Part shown: positions 17,263 to 27,308 of the stretch, piece after piece
Layout: the number at the start of each line of letters is the position of its first letter
Numbering within the stretch: position 1 is the first letter of the stretch
From: Paenibacillus abyssi
Lineage (GTDB): Bacteria > Bacillota > Bacilli > Paenibacillales > Paenibacillaceae
DNA: 64,000 bases
NCBI RefSeq assembly: GCF_014640295.1
Contig: NZ_BMGR01000004.1
Location: 1 to 64,000, forward strand
Direction: 5' to 3'
The notes under the pieces: generated by a model
Databases searched by the model: none
What the model was told of the DNA's origin: nothing
Seen by the model: the letters and a program-made list of their open reading frames with translations, nothing else
Made by a program: the position numbers and the translations under genes

Positions 17263-17570
17263 GGGAGTATCCTTTTAATTTCGACAATGATGTGATCCGC
17301 TGCTTCTTCGTGATCCTGATTTCCCCTTTGTTTTCGCATCATACTGTACACACCAAAGCTCAACTCCTTAATAAATTCCGATCAAGAAGCCCACGAAGGA
17401 GCCCCTAGAATAAACTATATTCGTCAACGTGGATATCAATCAGGCAAGTGATCACCAGACCGAGAAGCAATTACAGCAGTTACCGCATTCTTGAACATTT
17501 GAACCCGTCGTTTCAGTAATATTCATCATTACAGTGCAAGAAAAGTATTGAGCGGATTTTTTTGTCTATG

Positions 17571-17606
17571 AGAACACAAAAAGAACCACGTCCAGGGGAC
17601 GTGGTT
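17571..17606 (-). terminator. Perfect hairpin terminator
   Basis: AACCACGTCC / GGACGTGGTT with a 3-nt loop and a minus-strand TTCTTTTTG tail. It is the probable terminator of the UbiD transcript, 150 nt beyond its stop, with a MITE-like element between. Confidence 0.8.
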
Positions 17607-17615
17607 GAGCTTATT

Positions 17616-17749
17616 CGATAAACCCAAATGATGAGCATTAGAACTTTTTTTGTGGCGGGGGTATCCGATTCCGTGGCGGGTGTCCTCCCTTCCCCTTCGG
17701 ACACCCCTCGCCCCTATTTGTTCTAACTCATCATATGAAGGGTTTATCG
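17616..17749. repeat. 134-bp MITE-like element with long terminal inverted repeats
   Basis: The left arm starts CGATAAACCC (17616), then ATGATGAG and TTAGAAC. The right arm reads the same in reverse complement, ending GGGTTTATCG at 17749. The arms are about 30 bp with a few indels. The core holds a G/C-rich inner inverted repeat (GGGTGTCC / GGACACCC). There is no coding potential of its own. This architecture is typical of non-autonomous transposable elements or large RNA hairpins. Confidence 0.6.
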
Positions 17750-17753
17750 ACAC

Positions 17754-19592
17754 TCACGATATCTGAATGCCGCTCAAACTGGCGCCTTTTACAAATAATC
17801 GTTCGATGTTCTTTGCAACAGTTGGATCAGGTATCAACGGCGGTGCTTGATGCGGTTTAACACGGGCGTCAATAATAACATTATCGCAAGCCCAATGCTT
17901 ATTTTCATAGTAACTGTTCACACCATAAATATCATGGGAAGGATTGCTGCGCGTGAATGTAACCCAAAGGAAATTGTTAATCTCCGCACTTATAAACCGG
18001 CTGTCATCACATAGAATGATCATCGGACAAGAAGACAGCTGGCCTTTTGCCTGAATGGCCTCGCATAACCCTTTTAACTCCTGCTGCGCTTCGGTGTAAT
18101 TTATGAATTTGGACCCTTGGATGGCTACGATGCCCGGCATCACCAAAGATGCATTTGCAAACCCCTGCAGCCCATTCAAAATGTCTGGGACCTCTGTGCA
18201 CAAATCCCTTTTTTTATCTCCAACAGCTGCGAATACAACCTTACTGCCGGTGTTTAACCCGGTTCCTGAATAGTCAAGGGTATCGATTGTCGTATTGGTT
18301 TGAAAATGAATGTCGCGATGAAGATCGATACGCTCCAGGATATACGTTAAAAAATCCTCGACATGATGCGTGCTTAATGCCCGATTCTCCTCTGCCGTAA
18401 TGAATAAGTACTTGGCTAAGCTCAGCTGTCCCGTTCCTAAAATCCGGTTGGCGATGGTGAGAAGCTCGGCCGGCTGTTTAATTTGTTGATAAGGAGTATA
18501 ACGCTCGCTGCCAATCGCAAAGAGCAATGGATGTACGCCTGCAGCATCAACTGCGTGAACTTCCTTTACCCCTGGGATTTCCTGCCTGATCGCATCCCCT
18601 GTCAGCTCATGAATTAACTCGCCGAATGCGGTGTCTTCTTGAGGCGGCCGGCCTACGACGGTAAACGGAAATATGCCGCCTTGTTTAGCATACACTTTAT
18701 GCACTCGCATGACAGGAAAAGGATGTGTAAGGCTGTAATAGCCCAAATGATCGCCAAAAGGGCCCTCAGGTTTCGTCTCGCCCGGATGGATTTCCCCTGT
18801 AATTACAAAATCGGCATCATGGCTGATACAGTAACCATCGACATAGCTGTAGCGGAAACGGCGCCCTGAAAGCAGGCCCGCGAAGGTCAACTCACTCATG
18901 CCTTCCGGCAAAGGCATAACGGCTGACAGCGTGTGCGCTGGAGGACCGCCTATAAATATACTCACTTTAAGCGGGACGCCTTGTTTGTTAGCTTTGTCCT
19001 GATGAACACCGATGCCGCGGTGAATCTGGTAATGGATTCCGACTTCCTTGTTCATTTCATATTCGTTGCCGCTTAGTTGAACACGGTACATACCGAGATT
19101 GGAATTCATAATTCCCGGCTTTTCGGGATCTTCCGAATACACTTGGGGCAGGGTGACAAAAGCGCCTCCATCCTCTTGCCAGTGTTTAATGAGAGGAAGG
19201 TCGCATACTTGGATTTCCTGAAACCCGGCGGGCAGGCTGCCCGATTTTTTTGACGGTAGAGCTTTACTTGCCGCGAGTCCCGTTCCAATGTATTTAAAAG
19301 GATTTTTGAGCGCTTTAACGGGATCGTTGCGCAAAGCGATTACTTTTTGTACCGATTCCAATGTATCTCGAAATATAAACTTACTCCGCTCAACGGTCCC
19401 GAAAAGATTGGATACCGCACGATATTTCGAACCTTTAACATGTTCAAATAATAATGCAGGGCCGCCGGCCTCAAAAACTTTCATATGAATCGCGGCCATT
19501 TCAAGATTAGGATCTACTTCTTCGTGAATACGAATCAAATGTCCATGCTTTTCTAAATCGTTGATACATTCTTCTAAATTGCTGTATATCAT
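17754..19592 (-). CDS. UbiD-family prenylated-FMN decarboxylase (long form)
   Basis: About 612 residues. UbiD hallmarks are present: NLGMYRVQL (prFMN-phosphate/substrate Arg), HRGIGVHQDKA, GGPPAHTLSAVMPLPEG, DADFVITGEI and EGPFGDHLGYYS, which contain the conserved Glu/Asp of the E-R-E active site. Most UbiD/Fdc proteins are 470-500 residues; this size resembles the 600-residue forms of epsilonproteobacteria. The start at 19592 has TTGGAG at 6-nt spacing. The open frame reaches 19907 but crosses the upstream terminator. No ubiX-like flavin prenyltransferase is nearby. The substrate is unknown. Confidence 0.88.
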   Translation of the reverse strand: MIYSNLEECINDLEKHGHLIRIHEEVDPNLEMAAIHMKVFEAGGPALLFEHVKGSKYRAVSNLFGTVERSKFIFRDTLESVQKVIALRNDPVKALKNPFKYIGTGLAASKALPSKKSGSLPAGFQEIQVCDLPLIKHWQEDGGAFVTLPQVYSEDPEKPGIMNSNLGMYRVQLSGNEYEMNKEVGIHYQIHRGIGVHQDKANKQGVPLKVSIFIGGPPAHTLSAVMPLPEGMSELTFAGLLSGRRFRYSYVDGYCISHDADFVITGEIHPGETKPEGPFGDHLGYYSLTHPFPVMRVHKVYAKQGGIFPFTVVGRPPQEDTAFGELIHELTGDAIRQEIPGVKEVHAVDAAGVHPLLFAIGSERYTPYQQIKQPAELLTIANRILGTGQLSLAKYLFITAEENRALSTHHVEDFLTYILERIDLHRDIHFQTNTTIDTLDYSGTGLNTGSKVVFAAVGDKKRDLCTEVPDILNGLQGFANASLVMPGIVAIQGSKFINYTEAQQELKGLCEAIQAKGQLSSCPMIILCDDSRFISAEINNFLWVTFTRSNPSHDIYGVNSYYENKHWACDNVIIDARVKPHQAPPLIPDPTVAKNIERLFVKGASLSGIQIS

Positions 19593-19792
19593 ATGTTTGC
19601 TCCAATCTCCAGAATCTGTGAACATATTTCCAATTCCGTATGCGGGGTCACTTTCAAATTTATTATTCCCAAAATGTTTACGGACTACAGGATGTCTCAC
19701 TATATTATCAATGAGTTCAAATCCCAGGTCAACGAAGTTATCCAGCACCCTATTATTATCGCATGGTTGGTCCATTGAAAGGAGTGCGAAAT

Positions 19793-19830
19793 AGAAAAAG
19801 AGCCGGCATTCTACTTTGAATGCTGACTCT
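19793..19830 (-). terminator. Terminator of the sensor-kinase operon
   Basis: AGAGCCGGCATTC / GAATGCTGACTCT stem with a minus-strand CTTTTTCTATT tail, about 190 nt after the kinase stop. Confidence 0.8.
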
Positions 19831-20017
19831 TCTATTAATTTGCTGCGCCTCGTATTCCCTGACCTGAGAATTTTGGACAGCGTTAAATTACAGATTAAAA
19901 CTGCCAAGGCATCTCATCGGATGAATATATAAAGAATATATGGTCTGATCGTGGATCACTCTCCGTAATTCCAGGCTCTGATACCACACTTGCAAAGACC
20001 GGCTTTGACCTCGCAAG

Positions 20018-21691
20018 TTAGCCGCTTCTGCTCTCCGGCGGCTCATCGACAATCGGATGGCGGATTTCGACTCTAAATCCTGTTTCCGGATTCGGATGCA
20101 CCAGCAGTCCGTACTTATATCCAAAATGCAGCTGCAGCCGTTTATGAACATTCACTAATCCGATGCCGCCAATCCCATCCTTCTCAGGAGGGTTGTCCAG
20201 ATCAAGTAATGGTCCGCCCTGATATCCAGGCCCATTGTCTTCAATAATGAAGACAATTTCATTGCCATCCCGTTTCACGGTCAGCTTAATTTTTCCTTTT
20301 CCTTCCGGAAGCTTGCTGATGCCATGCTTCACCGCATTCTCCATAATCGGCTGCAAAATGAGTTTAATGATCTTTCGTTTGCGAATATCCAATCCGATAT
20401 GGCTGAACACCTCAAATGACCGGTTGCTCCGGAGAAGCTCAATGTCAAGGTAAGTTCGCGCATGCTCAATTTCCCGCTCCACAGTCGTCCATTCTTCTCC
20501 ATTGTTCAGGCTGAACCTGAGCAGGCTGGATAATTTGGTGACCATCGCGGCAATCGTGTGCTGATTGCTGTATTCAGCCATCCATTTAATCGCATCCAGC
20601 GTGTTATAAAAGAAGTGGGGGTTGATCTGATGATTCAAGGTCTGCAACTCCAGCTGTCTTTTATCAGCCTCCATGCCCTTTGTCATGTGGAGCAGTTCCA
20701 GCATGCCCGAGACCATCTGATTGTAGCCGCGTACAAGCTGGCCGATTTCATCCCGCCTCTCTTTATACAGTGCAAACGGATTGAGCAGTCCCCGCTTCAC
20801 TTCATTCATATGCAGAACCAGATTTTTAATCGGGATGGTAAAGGTACGCACAAGCACAACAAGCAGTAAGGTAACCACAACCATGCTGATGATAACAATC
20901 CAGATCGTGAAATCCTTGATTTGATACACCTTTCCTGCAAGCTCATTATTAGGAACAGCCGCAACGATCTTCCATCCGTCCCGATTCAGCTGCATTTGCC
21001 CCATTTGCCAGTCCTTCATCGGAAAATACGCTTCATATTCAAACTTCTTATTATAGAAGCTTGTATCGGTATCGGAAATAATATGGTTACCGCTATCCAC
21101 GATCATCACTTTATAGTTCTTAAACGAAGACGGGAAAACGATCCCCCCGCGGACTAAATATTCCGGGATCTCTAACTTGAGAATCCCAATTGCATTGAAG
21201 CTGGCATCTCTGATGAATGCCGCATAGGTGAACACCGGACTAGCCATAGCCCGATCCCATTCATGAATCCAAACCCCCCGGTCTCCCGTTGCATAAATCA
21301 GATCGGAAAACTTCCGGTAAGACTCCGAATCATTCGTTATTACATTCATACGGTAAGCGCTGGTTAGCTTGAGTTGAAGCCTTGGCTCCACCACGGAGAA
21401 TGGAACTTTTTCCGCTTCGTCAGCAGCGTAATAGGTTGCCAGATAGCTGCGAATTTCTGCTGACGTGCCCAAACGGCGCGCTTCCTCTTCCACGCTGACC
21501 AATATTCGTCTGACCTGTGTTGCATTTAGTCCAAGGTTGTCCTGAAGAAACTGGGCCGTGATGGATTCGATCTGCTCCTTGGATTTCGTAAATGACAGCA
21601 AGCCCAGCACTGCGATCGGGATTAACATCGATAAAGTCATAATCAGAAGCATTTTGTTGAACAGCGTATTTAAATTTCTTCTCTTCCTCAT
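20018..21691 (-). CDS. YesM-type sensor histidine kinase
   Basis: The 557-residue protein has two membrane segments (residues ~13-33 and ~268-290) flanking a dCache-like extracellular domain, then HAMP (TFTIPIKNLVLHMNEVKRG) and the LytS/YesM-type phospho-acceptor region LNHQINPHFFYNTLDAIKW. This carries Phe where most relatives have Leu (PHFLYNT). The HATPase has ENAVKHGI, DNGPGYQGG and GIGLVNVHKRL. It overlaps the response-regulator gene by 4 nt. Such pairs usually control a neighbouring sugar ABC importer, and one lies directly upstream. Confidence 0.92.
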   Translation of the reverse strand: MRKRRNLNTLFNKMLLIMTLSMLIPIAVLGLLSFTKSKEQIESITAQFLQDNLGLNATQVRRILVSVEEEARRLGTSAEIRSYLATYYAADEAEKVPFSVVEPRLQLKLTSAYRMNVITNDSESYRKFSDLIYATGDRGVWIHEWDRAMASPVFTYAAFIRDASFNAIGILKLEIPEYLVRGGIVFPSSFKNYKVMIVDSGNHIISDTDTSFYNKKFEYEAYFPMKDWQMGQMQLNRDGWKIVAAVPNNELAGKVYQIKDFTIWIVIISMVVVTLLLVVLVRTFTIPIKNLVLHMNEVKRGLLNPFALYKERRDEIGQLVRGYNQMVSGMLELLHMTKGMEADKRQLELQTLNHQINPHFFYNTLDAIKWMAEYSNQHTIAAMVTKLSSLLRFSLNNGEEWTTVEREIEHARTYLDIELLRSNRSFEVFSHIGLDIRKRKIIKLILQPIMENAVKHGISKLPEGKGKIKLTVKRDGNEIVFIIEDNGPGYQGGPLLDLDNPPEKDGIGGIGLVNVHKRLQLHFGYKYGLLVHPNPETGFRVEIRHPIVDEPPESRSG

Positions 21692-23238
21692 TTGCCGTAC
21701 CTGAACTCTTTCGGCGTTTCGCCTGTTTTCTTTTTGAACAGCGTGCCGAAATACTGTAAGTCGTTGTAGCCAACCGCAGTGGAAATCTCATAAACTTTCA
21801 TGCTTGTATCTCTCAGGAGCGTCTTCGCGCGATTAATCCGAAAATCGGCAAGATATTCGGTGAAGGTCTGTCCGGTTTCTTTCTTGAACAGCTGGCTTAG
21901 CCACACGGGATGGATCGAGATCTCTTCCGCGATTCTGCTTAATGTAATATCCTCCATATAGCTGGCGGAGATTTTCTCTAATGCACGCTCGACAATTGCA
22001 TTGATCTTCGGAGTGAACAGCTTTCGGGATACCGATATGAGATGGTCGCTCAAGACATGCTGATAATCTTGAATCGTGCTGCACTCCTCGAGCGTCTCCC
22101 AGAGCTTCATCGGAATTTCGCCGGAGTAATCGCTCTTCAGACCCCTCAGGCTGTCATGAACTTCCGATAGGTAATTTAAGATGCCGCGAATGATATCCCT
22201 GCCGCTTTCCGTCCCTTCGAGCATTACCATTTCCCGGATGAATTGATTGACGGCCCGTGTAATCGACTCCTCGTTCTGTTCACATAACAATGAAGCCATC
22301 TGCTCCGGTGTCATATAACCGATGGATTCCGAGGAATCGCATTCGCTTGACATCTCCGAAGGACCGGATAAAGAATGGATCCGAAAAGCTCTCATCGCAT
22401 CCAGATAAGCGAGATGGATATGCTCAAAAAACTCCATCTTGGCGCTGAGTCCTATAGCCAGCTCAATCTTCTGGAACCTTCTCACATTATAGATTACCGA
22501 TTCCATAAGCTCAGGAACATGATCATTCCCGGTTATAACGATCCATCGATGCTTTAAATCTTTGAAAAATACCGTCTGTGTACATTCCCTCAACACTTCA
22601 GCCAGGATATTGCCAATCGCAAAGGTTTGCAGCGCATAATTGCGCCCGCTCGGCTTGCCGTCCGGATAACCCTTGGTATCAAGTACAAAAATCGAATAGC
22701 TCTGTTCCGCAAGCCATTCCAGGTTCCATAGCTTTAATCTTTGATAGTTATGCTCGTCAAGCGGGGTATGCTTCATGCAAAAATCCGTCAAATAGTTATC
22801 GCGCATCAACTGATTGCCCATCCGGGCAAACGTATGCTGCTGCTGCTGATAATTGCTCTGTTCTTTTTCCTGCTGGATCAACAGCAGCGCCTTGCGGATT
22901 TTCTCAGAGAACTCCATCGTTTGGAATGGCTTCAGCAAATAATCGACAGCCCCGAAGCGAATGCTTCTCTGCGCATACTCGAAATCATTGTAACCGCTTA
23001 CGATTATGATTTTAGGCCGGTAGTGCTCACCAATCGAATGCTCGATAAGATCCAATCCTGTCATACCTGGCAGCATAATGTCCGTAACGATTAACTCCGG
23101 CTTATGCTCCGAAATGATTTCCATTGCCTCTTCAGCAAAATTTGAAGTAAATAATGATACTTCCGTATCCATACCTTCGAAGGCTCTTTTCATCCCCATC
23201 AATGAATTCGGCTCATCTTCCACTAGAATGACTTTCAA
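21688..23238 (-). CDS. YesN-type response regulator (receiver plus AraC DNA-binding domain)
   Basis: The 516-residue protein begins with a receiver domain (VILVEDEPNSLMG; phospho-acceptor Asp in LIVTDIMLPGMTG; KPF). A long middle region of unknown role follows, and two AraC helix-turn-helix motifs lie at the C-terminus (LSRIAEEISIHPVWLSQLFK and VYEISTAVGYNDLQYFGTLFK). It is co-transcribed with the kinase (ATGA overlap). The likely target is the RbsABC-type operon just upstream, by analogy with related systems. Confidence 0.92.
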   Translation of the reverse strand: MKVILVEDEPNSLMGMKRAFEGMDTEVSLFTSNFAEEAMEIISEHKPELIVTDIMLPGMTGLDLIEHSIGEHYRPKIIIVSGYNDFEYAQRSIRFGAVDYLLKPFQTMEFSEKIRKALLLIQQEKEQSNYQQQQHTFARMGNQLMRDNYLTDFCMKHTPLDEHNYQRLKLWNLEWLAEQSYSIFVLDTKGYPDGKPSGRNYALQTFAIGNILAEVLRECTQTVFFKDLKHRWIVITGNDHVPELMESVIYNVRRFQKIELAIGLSAKMEFFEHIHLAYLDAMRAFRIHSLSGPSEMSSECDSSESIGYMTPEQMASLLCEQNEESITRAVNQFIREMVMLEGTESGRDIIRGILNYLSEVHDSLRGLKSDYSGEIPMKLWETLEECSTIQDYQHVLSDHLISVSRKLFTPKINAIVERALEKISASYMEDITLSRIAEEISIHPVWLSQLFKKETGQTFTEYLADFRINRAKTLLRDTSMKVYEISTAVGYNDLQYFGTLFKKKTGETPKEFRYGK

Positions 23239-23394
23239 CTGGGCCTCCCCCTTGCACCTGGAATCATGGATAAACTATGAATACGGGCAAACGTATTATT
23301 ATCATCATTACACCAATGAATCAAAAAATGAAGAGGTAAAAAATGACAACCCCTTCGCTGTACAAAGCTGTATGCAAGTTAAAATTGATCATAG

Positions 23395-23429
23395 GAAAGC
23401 ACCCCTGGAAGGATCCGTTCAAAGGGTGC
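23395..23429 (-). terminator. Terminator of the sugar ABC importer operon
   Basis: GCACCC / GGGTGC outer stem with a minus-strand TTTCC tail, 45 nt after the permease stop. It separates the importer from the two-component operon. Confidence 0.6.
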
Positions 23430-23473
23430 ATCACTCTCGAAAAAATGAAACTGGAATGACTTATATTCAACGC

Positions 23474-24457
23474 TTAAGACGATGGTTTTTTACCAAACGC
23501 AACCGCCAGAATGATAATCGCACCGCTGACAATCATCTGCTGACTTACACTAAGTCCCATAATAATGAGCCCGTTATTAATGGTCCCGATCAGCAGGGAA
23601 CCGATCATCGTACCGATGATTGTACCCGCGCCGCCGAAGAGGCTGGTCCCTCCCAAGATAACCGCAGCGATCGCGCTGAGCTCATCGCCCTGTCCAAAGC
23701 TGTAACGCGCACTTTGCATCATGCCGGCATAGAGCATGCCTGCAATCGCCGCAGCGCCGCCGGAAAGCAGGAACGCATAAAACTTGATACGCTTCGTATT
23801 AACGCCCGAATACTCTGCAGCAAGCCGGTTGCCGCCCGTGGCCAGCACCTCGCGCCCGAATGGGGTATGCTTGAGGGCGTAATGCCCTGCTCCCAGGAAC
23901 ACCAGAGACCATAACAATAAGACGGGGATGGAGCCTAAGTTGCCGGAGCCGAACCAGAAGTTGAAGCTCTCGTTCTTGACGACTACAGGATTGGTATTCG
24001 TCAGCCACATATCAACACCGCGCAGCAGCTGCATCATTCCCAAGGTGACAAGGAACGAAGGAATGCCTACTTTCGTAACAAGGATACCGTTGATAGCGCC
24101 AATCAGCAGACCGGCCAACAGACCAGCGATAACCCCTACAGCCATTCCGTATCCGGCATCCATGGCCATGGCCGAGATCAGAGCGGAGAACGCCGTCGTC
24201 GAGCCAATCGATAAATCCAGCTCCCCCGCTGAGATGACGAAGGTCATTGCAACGGCCATAATTGAAATCATAGTAGTAGCCCGAACGATGTTAAACAGGT
24301 TAGATGGATTGAAAAAGCCGTCACCCGAAATCGTAAAAGCGAAGAAGATCAGTACGATCGCGAATGCAATATAAACAAAGTAATCTCTCCAATTCAAAAC
24401 AAATTGAAAACGAGACATCGGAGCCGTCTCCATGTTTTTAATATCCTTGGATTGCAT
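23474..24457 (-). CDS. RbsC-type sugar ABC transporter permease
   Basis: The 327-residue permease has about ten hydrophobic segments and the BPD_transp_2 signatures (VISAGELDLSIGSTTAFSAL, GILVTKVGIPSFLVTLGMM, AAVILGGTSLFGGAGTIIGT). It forms the membrane channel of a CUT2-class pentose/hexose importer. The start has GGAGG 9 nt upstream and overlaps the end of the ATPase gene by 20 nt. Confidence 0.93.
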   Translation of the reverse strand: MQSKDIKNMETAPMSRFQFVLNWRDYFVYIAFAIVLIFFAFTISGDGFFNPSNLFNIVRATTMISIMAVAMTFVISAGELDLSIGSTTAFSALISAMAMDAGYGMAVGVIAGLLAGLLIGAINGILVTKVGIPSFLVTLGMMQLLRGVDMWLTNTNPVVVKNESFNFWFGSGNLGSIPVLLLWSLVFLGAGHYALKHTPFGREVLATGGNRLAAEYSGVNTKRIKFYAFLLSGGAAAIAGMLYAGMMQSARYSFGQGDELSAIAAVILGGTSLFGGAGTIIGTMIGSLLIGTINNGLIIMGLSVSQQMIVSGAIIILAVAFGKKPSS

Positions 24458-25934
24458 GATGCAGAACCTCCTCTGTCTGAATATCCCGACGATATATATC
24501 TTTTATGATTTCGCCGTTAAATAACACTAGAATTCTATCGGCTATCGCCAGAAGTTCCTGCAATTCGGAGGAAATGACAAGAACGGATATTCCTCTGTCG
24601 GCAAGCTCACGGACGATCTCAACAATTTCCGATTTTGCGCCTATATCTACACCAATCGTAGGTTCATCCAGGATCAGCAGGCTCGGATTTTTAGCCAGCC
24701 ATTTCGCCAGCACGATTTTTTGTTGATTCCCGCCGGACAGCAGCTTCACAATTTTCTCCGGGCCGTCCGTTTTAATATTCAGCTTATCAATAAACTGGTT
24801 CGTCATTTTCGTTCCGGCAAAATCATTTACAAATAAATGTTTGGATAATTGATAGATGTTTGTAAGCATGATGTTGCTTCGAACCGTATGATCCAGGATC
24901 AACCCTTGCTTGCGCCGATTCTCCGGAACTAGAGCAACCCCTTGCCTGATTGCATCCCGAACGTCCTTGATTTTCTTCCCTTGGATAAGGATGTCTCCCG
25001 CTTCGGGCTTGCGCATACCGAAGATCGCTTCCGCAATTTCCGTTCTTCCGCTCCCCATCAAACCTGCCAAGCCTACAATCTCCCCTGGACGAAGATCAAA
25101 GCTTACATTCCTCACTCTGCTTCCGTAAGCCAGATTCCGCACCTTTACAACAGGCTCTTGATCAAGCTCATATTGCCTTTCCTTCCATTCGAACGAGGCT
25201 GTCTCTTTGCCCAGCATGGACTCTATAACCTGGTCCATCGAGATCTGGCTGCACTCCTCCGTCAAGACGTTCTGTCCGTCCTTCATAACCGTGATACGAT
25301 CACAGATTTCAAAAATTTCCGCCATTCGATGAGAAATATATACAATTGATATTCCCGCTTGTTTAAGACGGCCCACTAATTGAAACAGGGAACGGGTTTC
25401 ACTTTCCGATAAGGAAGCCGTGGGCTCATCCATCACGAGAATTCGAGCGTTTTTCGATAACGCTTTGGCAATCTCTACCATCTGCCAGTAACCGACGCTA
25501 AGCGAGTCAACCGTAACATTAGGATCAATGTCGACCTCGAGTTCATCGAGAATGGCCTGGGATCTCTTCACCATCTCTTTTCCGTTGATCGTATAGGGGA
25601 TGCCTCTTCTGGGCTCGTGTTTCAAAAATATATTCTCTGCAACTGTAAGCGTCGGGATCAGGCTGAACTCCTGGAAAATCATTGCGATACCTTTGCGTTC
25701 GGCATCCTTCGGCTTGAGGAACTCCACCTTTTCGCCTTCCAATGTAATGGTTCCGGAATCTTTGGTGTATACACCGGTAAGAATTTTCATCAGCGTTGAT
25801 TTCCCTGCGCCGTTGCCTCCCATCAGGGCATGAACCTCACCTTTGCGCAGTTCAAAGCGTGCATTTTTCAAGACAGGCACACGACTGAACGATTTGTTGA
25901 TGTTCTCCATTTCAAGTATGTGTGGGATCGTCAT
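24438..25934 (-). CDS. RbsA-type sugar ABC transporter ATPase (two ATPase domains)
   Basis: The 498-residue duplicated ATPase of the CUT2 class. The first half has GGNGAGKST, LSVGYWQMVEIAKAL and VMDEPTASL. The second half has the degenerate Walker A GLMGSGRTE, LSGGNQQKIVLAKWL and LILDEPTIGVD, as usual for RbsA/MglA. It energises uptake through the neighbouring permease and binding protein. Confidence 0.95.
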   Translation of the reverse strand: MTIPHILEMENINKSFSRVPVLKNARFELRKGEVHALMGGNGAGKSTLMKILTGVYTKDSGTITLEGEKVEFLKPKDAERKGIAMIFQEFSLIPTLTVAENIFLKHEPRRGIPYTINGKEMVKRSQAILDELEVDIDPNVTVDSLSVGYWQMVEIAKALSKNARILVMDEPTASLSESETRSLFQLVGRLKQAGISIVYISHRMAEIFEICDRITVMKDGQNVLTEECSQISMDQVIESMLGKETASFEWKERQYELDQEPVVKVRNLAYGSRVRNVSFDLRPGEIVGLAGLMGSGRTEIAEAIFGMRKPEAGDILIQGKKIKDVRDAIRQGVALVPENRRKQGLILDHTVRSNIMLTNIYQLSKHLFVNDFAGTKMTNQFIDKLNIKTDGPEKIVKLLSGGNQQKIVLAKWLAKNPSLLILDEPTIGVDIGAKSEIVEIVRELADRGISVLVISSELQELLAIADRILVLFNGEIIKDIYRRDIQTEEVLHHAIQGY

Positions 25935-26005
25935 AGTCTCACCGCCTACATAATTAAATGGCCGGCATGGCAGAAGCGCTCACCTCCGCCATGCCGTGGC
26001 CATTC

Positions 26006-27268
26006 TTATTTTTTCAATGCTTCCAGAATATCTGCCGGTGCATCCTTGTGATAAATCACCTTATATGACTCTTCAAGGTTATCCCGGTTAACAGCGAGCG
26101 AAGGAACCGCAACATAAGCCGGCGTCGGCTCTCCGATCATCGCAAGTGCAGCCAATTTCGCTTCCGCAACGCCTTGGTCAAATGGACGCTGTGATCCAAT
26201 ACCGGCGATGAAGCCGTTTTGTGCCATGTTCAAGGCAGCTTCATTGCCAAGGTTTTCGTTCGTAATCTTGAATTTCTCCGGAGACTTTCCTGCAACACGA
26301 GCGGCTGCTACAGCACCCATGGCCGGTACATCCCAGCTGCCATAAATCCCTTTTAAGTTCGGATATTTTGTAATAATAGCTGCAGCTACTTCCTGTGAAC
26401 GGTTCGGGTCTTGGAAGCCTTGTGCTTCAACCAATTTGATATTAGGATGTTTTGCTGCCAGACGAGCTACGAACCCTTGATAGCGCTGGTTAGTTACATA
26501 GAAGTTCGGTGCATAATAGAGAGCCGCCACTTCACCTTCGCCGCCGATCGCCTTCGCTAATTCATCCGCAATGTTCATTCCAAGGCCGAAGCTGTCTGCG
26601 GATACGACAGAAACATAGTCCTTGCCCGCCTCCATACCTTCTGCAGGCTGGTCCATAAAGACAATTTTTGTGCCTTGATCAGCAAGTGATTTGTATGCAT
26701 TCGCCGTTGTTTGCGCATTCAGTGGAATACTTACCAGAATGTCCGGCTTCTTGCCTGAAATCGCTTGAAGATCGGAAATTTGCGTCGTATCCTTGAAGTT
26801 AGCATTTGTTTCAGCCACAACTTCGATGCCGAGATTGCCGAATTCCGACTTTAAGCCGGCGAGCTGCTGCTCGGACCAGTCATCGCCCAAGAACCCCATG
26901 GCAATAGCTGCAGTGAATTTTCCTTCCTTGATCTTGGCAGCCTGTTCGTCAGTAATCACAATGTCACTGGCATTCGTCGCCTCTTCACCATTTGGGCCGC
27001 TGCTTACGATCATATCGGAAGCATTATCCAATTTAACCGCTTCCAATTGTGCGGCATTAGGTTCCTGGTACCATGGCGGTTGCTTTACCCCCGCAATATT
27101 GCTGCCATTTGCTTCAGATGTCCCGGATGTGTTAGCGCTTGCATTACCGGCTTCAGCCGATGCCCCATCCGTGTTACCGGTGTTTGTACCGCCCGTATTG
27201 CCGCAAGCCGTGGTGATGAAAAGTAACACAGTAACGATGCTGATAAGAACCCGCTTCTTTGTTTTCAT
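26006..27268 (-). CDS. Sugar-binding lipoprotein of the RbsABC-type importer
   Basis: The 420-residue lipoprotein has the signal MKTKKRVLISIVTVLLFITTAC. A Gly/Asn/Thr/Ser linker follows, then a periplasmic-binding-protein type 1 domain (AIAMGFLGDDWSEQQLAGLK, DILVSIPLNAQTTANAYKSL, GTKIVFMDQP, GIYGSWDVPAMGAVAAARV). The start at 27268 is preferred to 27316 because of the GAGGGGGG site and the signal peptide. It is the first gene of the importer operon. The ligand is unknown. Confidence 0.92.
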   Translation of the reverse strand: MKTKKRVLISIVTVLLFITTACGNTGGTNTGNTDGASAEAGNASANTSGTSEANGSNIAGVKQPPWYQEPNAAQLEAVKLDNASDMIVSSGPNGEEATNASDIVITDEQAAKIKEGKFTAAIAMGFLGDDWSEQQLAGLKSEFGNLGIEVVAETNANFKDTTQISDLQAISGKKPDILVSIPLNAQTTANAYKSLADQGTKIVFMDQPAEGMEAGKDYVSVVSADSFGLGMNIADELAKAIGGEGEVAALYYAPNFYVTNQRYQGFVARLAAKHPNIKLVEAQGFQDPNRSQEVAAAIITKYPNLKGIYGSWDVPAMGAVAAARVAGKSPEKFKITNENLGNEAALNMAQNGFIAGIGSQRPFDQGVAEAKLAALAMIGEPTPAYVAVPSLAVNRDNLEESYKVIYHKDAPADILEALKK

Positions 27269-27308
27269 TTTTCTGCCCCCCTCGATTGTCGGTAGAATTA
27301 GAATCTGC

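Noticed and set aside
17529-17753. 74- and 63-residue minus-strand frames
   Set aside because: They translate the MITE-like inverted repeat and terminator; no ribosome site.
19593-19907. In-frame N-terminal extension of the UbiD gene
   Set aside because: It crosses the kinase-operon terminator, and a good GGAG site precedes the internal ATG at 19592, which matches the UbiD N-terminus.
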